From Candidatus Manganitrophaceae bacterium (GTDB lineage: Bacteria > Nitrospirota > Nitrospiria > SBBL01 > Manganitrophaceae), in contig JACQEZ010000011.1 in NCBI GenBank assembly GCA_016200325.1, forward strand, positions 310,001 to 374,000: 64,000 nucleotides of DNA, read 5' to 3'. Of the stretch, positions 41,851 through 50,991 are shown one piece after another. The position numbers and the translations under genes are program-made. The notes under the pieces were generated by a model. The model was not told the origin of the DNA and searched no databases. It saw only the letters and a list, made by a program, of their open reading frames with translations. Position 1 is the first letter of the stretch. Every line of letters begins with the position of its first letter.

Positions 41851-41889
41851 CGGGGAGGTGATCTGGAGGATGTTTCCTCAACCTCCCCG
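41851..41889. repeat. Nested hairpin upstream of hemerythrin
   Basis: CGGGGAGGT (41851-41859) pairs with ACCTCCCCG (41881-41889). Inside, GAGGA (41866-41870) pairs with TCCTC (41875-41879) around a TGTT loop. It lies between the radical SAM gene and hemerythrin. Without a T-run it could be a processing site, or a factor-dependent terminator for the upstream gene. Confidence 0.45.
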
Positions 41890-42034
41890 CGCGATATTCC
41901 TAAATGCTGGCTTTGTATTAAGGCTGAGTGTGATCTGAATGACATTCTTATGGTACGAAAAAGAGACCGGGCCGGACAATTACCCGAGAGAGGAGCTACC
42001 CCTTTGGATGACGACAAAACTGCCTGATGGTTTT

Positions 42035-44278
42035 TTAGAGGAGGAGCAGCCCCGCGGCGCGCAGACGGCGCCAAGCGGCGCTCTTGAGAAAGGCGTCAAG
42101 TGAAACGTCGGACGAGGAAGGATAGTCCCGGCCTGCCTCTGAGAGACGGATCAACGGCGCCCCTTTCCTTGCACGCGGCCGGGAGCGGTCGAGCAGATCG
42201 CGGCACCACTCCGCCACCGGAGGGCTCAGTCGAATGATCAGATCTTCTTCCCATCCGGGGAGAATGAGGGCGATCCGTCGTCCCTTTTTTTGGGAATACG
42301 GCTCGATCAGGGGGATCCCGCCGAGCCAGACCAGCCGGTGCTCCGGGTCCATCTCACCGAGGGAGCGCGGCGCGAGCGCCTTTGGGACAAGATCGGCGGG
42401 GACCTTCGGTTTCGGAAGGGGGAAGTCAAACCACCGCCGGACGTCGGCCTTCAGCGCCACCCCATGCATGTAGTTGTAGATCGCCTTGGCCAACCCCGGT
42501 CCAAAAGGGGTCGGATCGCCCCCGGCCGGATCGAGGTGAATCAAGTCGTTGTTGGCAAACGCGCCGGGAGAGGGCCCCGTGATTCGGATCCCATAGGCAT
42601 CGGGGTGAAGGCCGACCGGGCTGTGCCGGGTGGCGGTAAACCGATGCCAGAACGCCGACTGAATCACCCCGGCTGCAAAAAGCTGCCGGACCCGCTCCAG
42701 GCTCTCGACCGTCTCCGCCGCCGTCTCGGTTGGAAAGCCATACATTAAATAGGCATGGACCAGAATCCCCGCTTGGGTGAAGGCATGCGCGACGCGGGCC
42801 ACCTGGGCGACGGTGATTCCCTTCTCCATCAGCGCGAGCAGCCGGTCGGAAGCGACCTCCATCCCGCCGGTGACGGCGATACAGCCCGACGCCGCCAGCA
42901 GCCGGCAGAGGTCGGGGGTGAACGCCTCCTCAAACCGGATGTTTCCCCACCAGGAGATCGACCGGCCCCGGTCGAGCAGCGCCAGCGCGAGATCGGCCAG
43001 GCGCGCCGGCGGGGCGGCTTCATCGACAAAATGGAACCCGGTCTCGCCGGTCTCTTTCACCAAGGTATCGATCCGGTCGGCCAGGAGGGTCGCCGGCGCC
43101 GGCTCATACCGCTGAATGTAGTCGAGGCCGATGTCGCAGAAGGAGCACTTGCGCCAATAGCATCCGTGCGCCACGGTCAGCTTGTTCCACCGGCCGTCGG
43201 ACCAGAGGCGGTGCATCGGGTTGAGCATCTCCACCACCGACAGATAGCGGCGCAGCGGAAGGCCGTCATAGGTCGGCGTCCCGGTCTTCTCGAACGGGAT
43301 ATCTTTTTCCGAGGCGCCGTCGAAGTAGTGGACCGCGCCGTCGCGGCGTAGGAAGGTGCGGCGAAGCCGCTCGGGCGGCCGCCGCCGACTAAACCCCTCC
43401 AGCAGGCAGAGAAGCGGCCGCTCTCCGGCGTCGAGGGTGACGTAATCGACATAGTCGAAGAGACGCGGCTCGGCGAGCGCGCGAAGCTCGGTGTTCACAT
43501 ACCCGCCGCCGAGGACGATTTTGGCCCGCGGGGCATGCTTGCGCACCACGGCCGCCGCCCGAAGCGCGCCATAGAGATTCCCCGGAAAGGGGACGGTGAT
43601 TCCGACGAGATCCGGCCGCACCTTTTTGAGATGCGGGAGGAGCGCCTCTTCCAACATCTGGTCAATCAGCGTCGGAGCGGCGCGGAGCGCCGCGTCCATC
43701 GGATCGAATGAGGTCGCCGAGGTCGCCAACCGCTCGCCGTAGCGGCTCAGGCCGAAGTCGGGCGCGACGGTCGCCTGGACCAGATCGGCGAGGTCGTCGA
43801 GATAAAGGCTCGCCAGATGTTTCGCCCGATCGGTCATCCCCAAACTTCCAAAGGCCCATTGGTCGTCCTCCAGGGCGGCAAAGCGGGGCCCTTCGGGGAG
43901 ATAACGCCGCCGGCAGATCTGCGTCGCAAGGGTCGGCGCCTCTCCTTGGAGAAACCGGATGACCGGATCGACCGTGTCGAGGTAGCGTTCTTCCAACAAA
44001 AGGCTTCGGAGCACCGCCGGTTCGGGATCTTCCACCGAGCGGATCGCTTGGAAAAGTCGGGTCAGTCCCGGCCGTGAAAAGAGGATCAACACCGTCTCAA
44101 TCCCCAGGTCGGCTTGGAACACGGGATATCCTTCCGATCGAAGGAATCCGGTCAGATACGCGGTGGCCGGATAGGGGGTGTTGAGCTGGGTCAGCGGCGG
44201 GGTGAGGAGAAGCAGGCGCGTCGACGGATTCGTCTGACGGGTCGGGAAATTTATTTTGATGGAAGGCGCTTTTCTCAT
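42035..44278 (-). CDS. B12-binding radical SAM protein
   Basis: This 747-residue protein has an N-terminal cobalamin-binding-like region (LLLLTPPLTQLNTPYPATAYLTGFL, then IVLGGGYVNTELRAL at about 250) and a radical SAM core. The 4Fe-4S cysteines are in HGCYWRKCSFCD (Cys373, Cys378, Cys381), a CxxxxCxxC spacing and not the commonest CxxxCxxC. Downstream are FVDEAAPPARLADLALALL, ISWWGNIRFEEAFTPDL and VHAYLMYGFPTETAAETVESL. Relatives act in methylation, methylthiolation or lipid/pigment biosynthesis, and the substrate is unknown here. The start at 44278 has no strong ribosome site, so a short N-terminal uncertainty remains. Confidence 0.85.
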   Translation of the reverse strand: MRKAPSIKINFPTRQTNPSTRLLLLTPPLTQLNTPYPATAYLTGFLRSEGYPVFQADLGIETVLILFSRPGLTRLFQAIRSVEDPEPAVLRSLLLEERYLDTVDPVIRFLQGEAPTLATQICRRRYLPEGPRFAALEDDQWAFGSLGMTDRAKHLASLYLDDLADLVQATVAPDFGLSRYGERLATSATSFDPMDAALRAAPTLIDQMLEEALLPHLKKVRPDLVGITVPFPGNLYGALRAAAVVRKHAPRAKIVLGGGYVNTELRALAEPRLFDYVDYVTLDAGERPLLCLLEGFSRRRPPERLRRTFLRRDGAVHYFDGASEKDIPFEKTGTPTYDGLPLRRYLSVVEMLNPMHRLWSDGRWNKLTVAHGCYWRKCSFCDIGLDYIQRYEPAPATLLADRIDTLVKETGETGFHFVDEAAPPARLADLALALLDRGRSISWWGNIRFEEAFTPDLCRLLAASGCIAVTGGMEVASDRLLALMEKGITVAQVARVAHAFTQAGILVHAYLMYGFPTETAAETVESLERVRQLFAAGVIQSAFWHRFTATRHSPVGLHPDAYGIRITGPSPGAFANNDLIHLDPAGGDPTPFGPGLAKAIYNYMHGVALKADVRRWFDFPLPKPKVPADLVPKALAPRSLGEMDPEHRLVWLGGIPLIEPYSQKKGRRIALILPGWEEDLIIRLSPPVAEWCRDLLDRSRPRARKGAPLIRLSEAGRDYPSSSDVSLDAFLKSAAWRRLRAAGLLLL

Positions 44279-44376
44279 GATGTTTTGAATCGGTGTATTC
44301 TGGCACGGTGTGGAGTCGATGTCAATGCAGCGGGGAAGGGAGGAACGGGAATCGCCGTTGAAGCGGGGACCGGCTT

Positions 44377-46671
44377 TTATCCAAGCGCTTTTTCAGCCGC
44401 TTGAAGAAGCTCCTGAACGCGATACGGCTTTTTAAGATAGGCCTGCTTTCCGAGATGGGCCTCCAGATCCATCGCACCGCTGTAGCCTGTGGTGAAGAGC
44501 ACCTTCACCATCGGGTCGATCTCCCGCAGCTCTGCATAGGTTTTCCACCCTCCCTGCCCCGGCATCAGCAGATCGAGGATAATCAGGCGGATCTCCCCCC
44601 GCTCCCTTCGATAAATCTCGACCGCTTCCTCTCCGGTCGTCGCAGTGAGGACCTGGAACCCCCGCTCTTCAAACGCGCGCCGGCCAAGCCGCAAGAGGCT
44701 CTCTTCATCGTCGACCAGAAGGATCTTTCGCTCCTTCCCCCAGAGGGGAATCTCCTCTCTTCCTCGCTCCCGCCAACCGGAGGCCTCCTCCGTCCGCGGG
44801 AAGAGAAGGGTGAAGACCGACCCTTTTCCGATCTCCGACTGGACCGTCAGCTCTCCTTCATGCTCTTTGACGATGCCGTAGGTGACCGAGAGGCCCAAGC
44901 CGGTTCCCTTGCCGACCTCTTTGGTGGTGAAAAAGGGATCGAAAATCCGGGGAAGGACCTCCGGGGGAATGCCGCTGCCGGTGTCCTCAATCAGGATCTC
45001 GACCCAATCCTTCTCCTGGTCCGGGTTGTCGCGGGAGGGGAGGCGCTCTATGCGCGTCTTCAACCAGATTGTCCCCCCCTCCGGCGGGAGGGCATCTTTG
45101 GCATTGATGCAGAGATTCATCAACGCCTGATGAATCTGGCCGCTGTCGGCCATGATCATCGGCGATTCCGGATCGAGCGCGGTCCGGATCGACACCCCCT
45201 GCCCGACCCCTCTTTCGAGGAGCGGAACGACTTCGGAGACGATCTTGTTGACCTCGACCGGGACCTTGATCAATGCGGTGCGTCGGGCGAAGCCCATCAG
45301 CTGCTGGATCAGGGCCCGGGCGCGCAGCCCCGATTTTTCGATCACCTCCACCGGCTCCAGATTCGGATCGTCGGGGGGCATCCGCATCTTCAACAGCGAG
45401 GCGTAGCCGAGAATTCCGGTGAGGATGTTGTTAAAGTCATGGGCGACCCCGCCGGCCAACACCCCAAGGCTCTCCATCTTTTGCGATTGAACCAGCTGGG
45501 CTTCCAGCAGCTGCTGGGTGGTGATGTCCTCGGCGGCGACGACCGCCCCCGACATCTTCTTCTCCGCATTCAAGAGGGGAATGGCGGTGAAATTATAGCT
45601 CCGGGACGGGCCTTTTCCCAGGAGGGAAACGGTCACCTTCCATCTTTTAAAGGCACTCCCCTCGCGCAGCAGCCGATCGATCTCCGGCTCCAATCTCGCC
45701 TTCTCCACCAAGGGGACCTCCTTCACCGGCTTTCCGATCCAGCTCTCCCGCGTTGAGCCTGCCTCGCCCCCCTTGAGGAAGGTCTCATTGACATCGACGA
45801 TCATCCCGGCGGCATCGATCACGATGAGAGAGAGGGGGGAAGAATGAAAGATCCGGAGATAACGCTCCTCCGAGGCCTGAAGGGCGTGCCGCTGGGAGGC
45901 GAGCGACGCCGACATCCCATTGAAGGTCTCCGCCAGCCGTCCGATCTCGTTCGACGAGGAGACCGGAATTTGAATGCCCAGCTCTCCGGCGCCAAGCCGC
46001 TCCGAGACGTCGGTGAGCTGCTCCAGCGGCGAGGTGACCTGCCGGCGCAGCACCGCATAGAGGATTGTAATGGCAATCATGCTAAGCGCAAGGGCGAGTT
46101 GAAGGTGCTTCCAGAAGTTCTCCTGCGGGTTCCAGATCACCGGGTCATCTTTAAACGACACCGTCACCGCACCGGCGACCAGCGGGTGGGTTCGGGAGGG
46201 GCTCGAGAGGGTAATCGGCGCAACGATCTCAAAGTGCCCCTGATTCGGATGATGTGCAAACTCGGTTTTGCCATACGTCATCACCCGCTTGAATTCGCCG
46301 GTGAGGGAGGGGTTTTGTTGGTAATCGGAGATCGGCTTGCCGAGGAGGTCGTGCTGGCTTGAAGCGAGCACTTTCAAATCGGCGTCGACGATTGCGATGA
46401 AGAAGATCCCCCGGTCGGTGGTGATGTTCTCGACGATCCGCTGAACCGAATTGAAATCTCCCTTGTTGAGCAAGACCTCCGCGATGTAGCTGAGCTGATC
46501 ACTCGTCTGCTGGGCCCGCGTCTGCAGATCCCGAATGTCGTCCTTCCGCTGCAGCCAGTAAGAAACGCCGGCGATGATAAAGGCAAACAGCACCCCGCCG
46601 ATCAGGGTCATCAGGGCAACGCTGAAAGAGATGGAGCGGGTCCGGCGGGTCCGATGTTGAAGCGGCGTCAT
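44377..46671 (-). CDS. Hybrid sensor histidine kinase with periplasmic sensor
   Basis: This 764-residue protein has TM1 (about 17-38), a periplasmic region of about 150 residues with cache-like features ([21 protein letters not shown]), TM2 (about 188-208), and HAMP ([21 protein letters not shown]). A PAS domain ([27 protein letters not shown]), HisKA with His411 in [18 protein letters not shown], HATPase ([32 protein letters not shown]) and a terminal receiver with Asp700 ([10 protein letters not shown]) follow. It overlaps the upstream substrate-binding lipoprotein gene by 4 bases. No separate response-regulator gene follows, so output may pass through another phospho-acceptor. Confidence 0.95.
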   Translation of the reverse strand: MTPLQHRTRRTRSISFSVALMTLIGGVLFAFIIAGVSYWLQRKDDIRDLQTRAQQTSDQLSYIAEVLLNKGDFNSVQRIVENITTDRGIFFIAIVDADLKVLASSQHDLLGKPISDYQQNPSLTGEFKRVMTYGKTEFAHHPNQGHFEIVAPITLSSPSRTHPLVAGAVTVSFKDDPVIWNPQENFWKHLQLALALSMIAITILYAVLRRQVTSPLEQLTDVSERLGAGELGIQIPVSSSNEIGRLAETFNGMSASLASQRHALQASEERYLRIFHSSPLSLIVIDAAGMIVDVNETFLKGGEAGSTRESWIGKPVKEVPLVEKARLEPEIDRLLREGSAFKRWKVTVSLLGKGPSRSYNFTAIPLLNAEKKMSGAVVAAEDITTQQLLEAQLVQSQKMESLGVLAGGVAHDFNNILTGILGYASLLKMRMPPDDPNLEPVEVIEKSGLRARALIQQLMGFARRTALIKVPVEVNKIVSEVVPLLERGVGQGVSIRTALDPESPMIMADSGQIHQALMNLCINAKDALPPEGGTIWLKTRIERLPSRDNPDQEKDWVEILIEDTGSGIPPEVLPRIFDPFFTTKEVGKGTGLGLSVTYGIVKEHEGELTVQSEIGKGSVFTLLFPRTEEASGWRERGREEIPLWGKERKILLVDDEESLLRLGRRAFEERGFQVLTATTGEEAVEIYRRERGEIRLIILDLLMPGQGGWKTYAELREIDPMVKVLFTTGYSGAMDLEAHLGKQAYLKKPYRVQELLQAAEKALG

Positions 46672-47636
46672 GTGGCGCTTCCTTTCAGATCGCCCAAGAG
46701 GTTTTCAAAATAGACCGGTTCGTACAGAAGGTGGTTCTGTTCCATGAAATTTTGAAAGTTTTTGAGGGTCTCCAAAAAATAGTTCTCCGTATCGGCCAGA
46801 CCGAAATAGGTTAAATTGGCCGACAGGTCGGGAATAAGAAGCCCGTTCAGGCTCTTTCGGAAGTAGTCGGGATTGACCCGCTCTCGCCGGGCCATAATGG
46901 TGATCGCCTCCTCCGGCGCCGCCTTCCAAAATTGGCGCGCCTTCAGATATCCCCGCAACACCTTCAGACAGTCTTCGCGGCGGTGCTTTAGGACATCTTC
47001 GTGAAAGATCAAGACATTAATGATTTCGTCCGGAATTTCACTGCTGGTGAAGAGAATGTTCCCCCGCTGCTCGATGATCAGGCGGCTTAAGATCGGCTCA
47101 AAGGTGACGACCGCATCGACCTGCTTCTCGGCAAAGGCGCTGTACGCTTCAATCGTCGCGGTCATGTTGATCCGGACGACATCGGCTGACTCCATATTCG
47201 CCTTCTCCAACGCCCGGGTCAGGACATAGCCGCCAAGCCCGGTCAGTTCGACCCCGATCCGTTTCTGCTTGAGGTCGGCCATCGACCGGATCTCCGGCTG
47301 CCCGACGATTCCATCCGCCCCATGCGAGACATTCAAAACGTAAACGACCCGGTACTCCTTTCCCAACCGGGAGAGGAGCATCTCATTGATCGACATCACC
47401 GCGCCATCCAACCGCCCGACCTGGAGCGCCTTGCGCAGGTCGCTGAACGAGGTGAAATCTTTCAGAAGCACCGGTGCCTTCTCCTCCTTGAGGAATGATT
47501 TCTGCTGGGCGAGGTAGAGGATCTCGTAGCCGGGCCAGTCGATATAACCGATCCGGAGCGGCTCTTCGCGGGGAGATTGGCAGGCAGGTAAAGCCAGTTG
47601 GATGAGGATCAGTAGTGTAAAGAGGCCTCTTCTCAT
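46668..47636 (-). CDS. NMT1/SsuA-type substrate-binding lipoprotein
   Basis: ATG 47636 gives 322 residues with signal peptide LFTLLILIQLALPAC (lipobox Cys19). The binding-protein fold is seen in LRIGYIDWPGYEILYLAQQKSFL, LRKALQVGRLDGAVMSINEML, KRIGVELTGLGGYVLTRAL and QVDAVVTFEPILSRLI. The family binds thiamine precursors, sulfonates, nitrate or similar ligands for ABC importers. No permease or ATPase gene is adjacent. It overlaps a hybrid histidine kinase gene by 4 bases, which suggests a ligand sensor rather than a transporter subunit. The ribosome site is weak. Confidence 0.9.
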   Translation of the reverse strand: MRRGLFTLLILIQLALPACQSPREEPLRIGYIDWPGYEILYLAQQKSFLKEEKAPVLLKDFTSFSDLRKALQVGRLDGAVMSINEMLLSRLGKEYRVVYVLNVSHGADGIVGQPEIRSMADLKQKRIGVELTGLGGYVLTRALEKANMESADVVRINMTATIEAYSAFAEKQVDAVVTFEPILSRLIIEQRGNILFTSSEIPDEIINVLIFHEDVLKHRREDCLKVLRGYLKARQFWKAAPEEAITIMARRERVNPDYFRKSLNGLLIPDLSANLTYFGLADTENYFLETLKNFQNFMEQNHLLYEPVYFENLLGDLKGSAT

Positions 47637-47860
47637 GGAAGAATCTTCACAGGGCGGGGCCGGGGCATGAGGACACTTCAACGCAATCAGCAACACACTG
47701 AATCCTATACTGTGAGTCCTACCTGCGTCAAGGGCGGTAGGCGGTTTATATCTACGTGTACGATGCCTGAAGGCGGGCCGCCATATCATCCTTTAGGAGC
47801 ATTGCGCTCTTTTTAACCGGAATGTTATCTTTGATTCAAGGCTATTTTTAGGAGGCGCTT

Positions 47861-48346
47861 ATGTATCCGAGTCGTGCAAAGGTGGCCGGCCATCCGGTCC
47901 ATCCCATGCTGATCGTATTCCCAATCGGTCTTTACATTACTTCATTTATATTCGATCTCATCTACTTGTCAACCGGTGCTTCTTTCTGGTACCGCATGGG
48001 ATTTTGGACGATTCTCTTTGGATTCGTCGGAAATATTGCCGCAGCGATCCCGGGCTTTCTCGATTATCTGACGCTCCCCCCCAATACGGAAGCCCGTCAA
48101 ACCGCCACCTATCACATGGGCATCGGCATCGCCCTGGCGATCCTCTATTTCGCCAACCTGCTCTTCCGGAACTGGGGTTTTATCGGAGAGAATCAGACAC
48201 CCTGGGGCCCGGTGATTTTAAATCTGGTCGGGGTTCTCTTAATCGGCATCCAAGGGTGGCTCGGAGGAGAGTTGGTTTACCGGTATGGGGTAGGGGTCCA
48301 GGAAACGCGTCTCGCCAGGGAAGAGCGGCTCCGGAAAACGGCCTGA
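47861..48346 (+). CDS. DUF2231 membrane protein
   Basis: This 161-residue protein has four membrane helices (about 17-38, 46-68, 84-102 and 116-136) and the family start VAGHPVHPMLIVFPIGLYITSFIFDLIYL. A conserved His-Pro-His pattern and YHMGIGIALAILYFANLLF may bind a cofactor. Function is unknown. It is transcribed alone from a divergent gap with the substrate-binding lipoprotein, behind TAGGAGGCG. Confidence 0.9.
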   Translation: MYPSRAKVAGHPVHPMLIVFPIGLYITSFIFDLIYLSTGASFWYRMGFWTILFGFVGNIAAAIPGFLDYLTLPPNTEARQTATYHMGIGIALAILYFANLLFRNWGFIGENQTPWGPVILNLVGVLLIGIQGWLGGELVYRYGVGVQETRLAREERLRKTA

Positions 48347-48471
48347 CGGAAACCCGGGCGGCTCCCCGACCGGGAATTTTTTCGATCGCCTCCTTCGTTT
48401 CATCCCTCAAAGGGTCAACCCTCCCGCGTATGATTTTGGACGCATCGCGTCTGTTTCCGTCGAAAAGCAAG

Positions 48472-48500
48472 TTGCTTTTAAACCCCCTTATCTGTATGAT
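48472..48500 (+). promoter_or_regulatory. Sigma-70-type promoter of pyrE
   Basis: TTGCTT (48472-48477), 17 bases, then TATGAT (48495-48500). Transcription is expected near 48507, 2 bases before ATG 48509, so the pyrE mRNA is almost leaderless. No ribosome site is present. Confidence 0.55.
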
Positions 48501-48508
48501 TAATAAAC

Positions 48509-49081
48509 ATGAATGACCGAGAGAGGGCGACCCTTCGCCAACAACTTCTAAAGAAGCTTCGCGACTCTTTCGTCTACGCCAGCGAACCGACCTTCGTCCT
48601 CTCCTCCGGAAGAAAAAGCCACTTTTATATCGACTGCAAGAAGGTGACGCTCGATGCCGAGGGAGCCACCTGGGTCGGGCTGCTGATTCTCGACCGGATC
48701 GCCGAGCTGGAAATCGAGATCGATGCGATCGGTGGAATGACGCTCGGCGCCGATCCGATTGCCACCGCCGTCGCCGTCCTCAGTTATGAGAGCGGCACGC
48801 CGATCTCCGCCTTTATCATCCGGAAAGAGTCGAAGGGTTTCGGCAAACAGGGCTTCATTGAAGGAAGGGTCGGCCCGGAGACCAAAGTGGTCGTCGTCGA
48901 CGATGTCTTGACGAGCGGCCGCGCCACCGAGCGGACCATCCGGATCCTTCAAGAGGCCGGTTGCGATGTCGTAAAGGTGATCGCCCTCGTCGACCGGAAA
49001 GAGGGAGGGCGGGAGCACCTGGAGAAGATCGGCTTTGAGGTCGATTGCCTCTACACCGTGGAAGACCTACTAAAGGGGTAA
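48509..49081 (+). CDS. pyrE: Orotate phosphoribosyltransferase
   Basis: This 190-residue enzyme joins orotate and PRPP to make orotidine 5'-phosphate in pyrimidine synthesis. Marks are FVLSSGRKSHFYIDCKKVTL (orotate site), GGMTLGADPIATAVAV and the PRPP loop TKVVVVDDVLTSGRATERTI, followed by ALVDRKEGG. Length is normal. The start is ATG 48509 with a promoter ending 8 bases upstream. It is followed 4 bases after its stop by a methyltransferase gene. Confidence 0.95.
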   Translation: MNDRERATLRQQLLKKLRDSFVYASEPTFVLSSGRKSHFYIDCKKVTLDAEGATWVGLLILDRIAELEIEIDAIGGMTLGADPIATAVAVLSYESGTPISAFIIRKESKGFGKQGFIEGRVGPETKVVVVDDVLTSGRATERTIRILQEAGCDVVKVIALVDRKEGGREHLEKIGFEVDCLYTVEDLLKG

Positions 49082-49085
49082 CCCC

Positions 49086-49808
49086 TTGGACAGCCCAAGC
49101 CTGGAAGAAAAGCGCGCCTGGGCGGAACAGTTCTTCGAGAAAACCGGCGCAAGCTACGATCAGGTGGTCGATCACTCCACCTTCTGGATCGACCGGCTCT
49201 GGAAGAAAAAAATCATCTCAAAGATCCCCCCTTCCTCTCAAAAAATATTGGACCTCGCCTGCGGCACCGGCATTCTGACCTTCGCCATCGCCAAAAAATT
49301 TCCCAACGCCCAAATCGTCGGCGTCGATCTGACGAAGGGTTATCTCGACATCGCCCGGAAGAAAGCCGAGGCAAATCGGGTTGACCATGTGACCTTCGTT
49401 CATCGCCCCGCCGAGGAATTCCTTTCCGACGATCGGTTCGACGCCTGTGTCACGTCGTACCTTCCCAAGTACGCCGACCTTAATATTCTAATTGCGCACC
49501 TCTCCCGAATGATCGCTCCCGGCGGCGTGCTCGTCTTTCACGACTTCACCTACCCGACGAATCGCTTCCTCCAATGGACCTTCGAAGCCTACTTCAAACT
49601 GCTTCCTCCGATTGGCGGATGGCGGTGGCCGGAGTGGAGAGAGACCTTGTATGAATTGCCGGTTGTCATTCGGAAAACGCGATGGATTGAGGAGCTGACT
49701 GAGGCGATGAGACGGGAGGGGTTCGAAGAGATTCGGGTGGAATCGCTGACGATGCAGGGGTCGGCGTTGGTGACAGGACGAAGTCAGGGGATTGGCAACC
49801 GGGCATAA
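49086..49808 (+). CDS. Class I SAM-dependent methyltransferase
   Basis: This 240-residue protein starts at TTG 49086, with the only nearby ribosome-like site (AAGGGG) inside the pyrE end, so translation is coupled. The Rossmann motif is ILDLACGTGILTFAIAKKF, motif II IVGVDLTKGYLDIARKKA, and AEEFLSDDRFDACVTSYLPKYAD follows. Motif III, MIAPGGVLVFHDFTYPT, resembles the UbiE/menaquinone methyltransferase group, which would suit a quinone or lipid substrate. The substrate is unproven. Confidence 0.88.
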   Translation: MDSPSLEEKRAWAEQFFEKTGASYDQVVDHSTFWIDRLWKKKIISKIPPSSQKILDLACGTGILTFAIAKKFPNAQIVGVDLTKGYLDIARKKAEANRVDHVTFVHRPAEEFLSDDRFDACVTSYLPKYADLNILIAHLSRMIAPGGVLVFHDFTYPTNRFLQWTFEAYFKLLPPIGGWRWPEWRETLYELPVVIRKTRWIEELTEAMRREGFEEIRVESLTMQGSALVTGRSQGIGNRA

Positions 49809-50114
49809 GCAGCTCTGAACAAATGCTCGAGGTCCATTACGATGAAATCAACATTTTGGCAAGGGCGGCGTTTCGATCTTTACGACTCTACTTAACCGAT
49901 CGGATCGACCGTGACTTCGAGCGGTCGGAGTCCTCAGTCATAACGAAATAATTTGGTTTTGGATCGGCCCACATAAAGAATACGATCAATTGATCCCTCA
50001 TCTATAGCGCGGCCGAATCGTCCACCAAATCCTTCAAATCCTTTTTGATTGACCTCCCTCCAGGACTTCGATAACATTCTCGCGACAAGTTAAAAAGGGG
50101 TCTTAAATCCTCCG
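49809..50114. other. 306-base spacer with possible decayed gene
   Basis: The spacer holds no long ORF on the plus strand. A 47-codon minus-strand ORF (49934-50077) has protein-like composition and may be a gene remnant. No promoter or RNA gene was recognised. Confidence 0.4.
49934..50077 (-). CDS. Short ORF, possible gene remnant
   Basis: The ORF is 47 residues from ATG 50077 to TGA 49934-49936, rich in Gly, Arg and Lys (GFGGRFGRAIDEG, IDRILYVGRSKTKLF). No ribosome site precedes it. The sequence looks like the tail of a once-larger basic protein. I recognise no family, and it may be nonfunctional. Confidence 0.25.
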   Translation of the reverse strand: MLSKSWREVNQKGFEGFGGRFGRAIDEGSIDRILYVGRSKTKLFRYD

Positions 50115-50855
50115 ATGAAATCCCGCTGGCTACTCTTCGTCTCAACCGCACTCGCCTTCATGACGGCGATCCTCCTGCTCGATCGTCCCGGCGTGATCGC
50201 ACAGGTAAGCCTCGGCCTGGCGACGGCCACCTTCCTCTGGTGCTTCGCCTATAAGGCCGCGCTCGATCCGCGCCAGATCCTCACGACGATCGCGATTGCC
50301 ACCACGGGCGAGGTGGTCCTTTCAATGGGGTGGGGCCTCTACGTCTACAAAAATGCGCTCATCCCCCTTTATGTCCCGCCGGGCCACGCCGTCTTCTATG
50401 CGCTGGCGGTCGTCACCGCCCGCGAGCGAAAGCTCCAGGAATACGCCACCGGAATCACACGCGCCGTTCTCATTTTTGGGACGCTCTATGCCGCCGCCAG
50501 CTTCCTCTTCTGGCACGACACCTGGGGCCTGCTCTGGTGGTTGGCAGCCTGCATCCTCATCATCCGATCGGAAAATCAACTCCTTCTCTCCGCCTGTTTC
50601 GTCTATACCATTCTGCTGGAGTGGGTCGGCACGGCGATCGGCAACTGGCGGTGGCTGCCGGAGGTGCCGTTTCTTTCCGTCAGCTCGGCGAACCCGCCGG
50701 CGGGGGTTACCGTTCTCTATGTCTTGCTCGACCTATTAACGGTGACTTTCTGCGCGATCCTTTGGCGGGAGGGTCAATCTACGGGGGCAGGCGCCGCGCC
50801 GGTTCCAAGCCTGAAGGGAGCGGAAGAAGAGGCCGAGCCAGGCTTACCGATTTGA
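50115..50855 (+). CDS. Polytopic membrane protein, unknown family
   Basis: This 246-residue protein has about seven hydrophobic segments (for example LLFVSTALAFMTAILLL, VSLGLATATFLWCFAY, AVLIFGTLYAAASFLFW and GLLWWLAACILII). A conserved-looking NPPAGVTVLYVLLDLLTV lies near the C-terminus and a short charged tail follows. No transporter or enzyme motif was recognised. It precedes a MOSC gene by about 136 bases on the same strand. Confidence 0.7.
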   Translation: MKSRWLLFVSTALAFMTAILLLDRPGVIAQVSLGLATATFLWCFAYKAALDPRQILTTIAIATTGEVVLSMGWGLYVYKNALIPLYVPPGHAVFYALAVVTARERKLQEYATGITRAVLIFGTLYAAASFLFWHDTWGLLWWLAACILIIRSENQLLLSACFVYTILLEWVGTAIGNWRWLPEVPFLSVSSANPPAGVTVLYVLLDLLTVTFCAILWREGQSTGAGAAPVPSLKGAEEEAEPGLPI

Positions 50856-50991
50856 ATTTAGAATGTGCGTCCATCCTTCAAAATAATCGAGCCCGATCTG
50901 AAAAATCCCGAGACGCAGCAGTGGGAGCGCGCGGTCGAAATCTTCAACCTGCTGCTCTGATCAGGCCGTTACCGTCTCCGCGGAGGGGATG

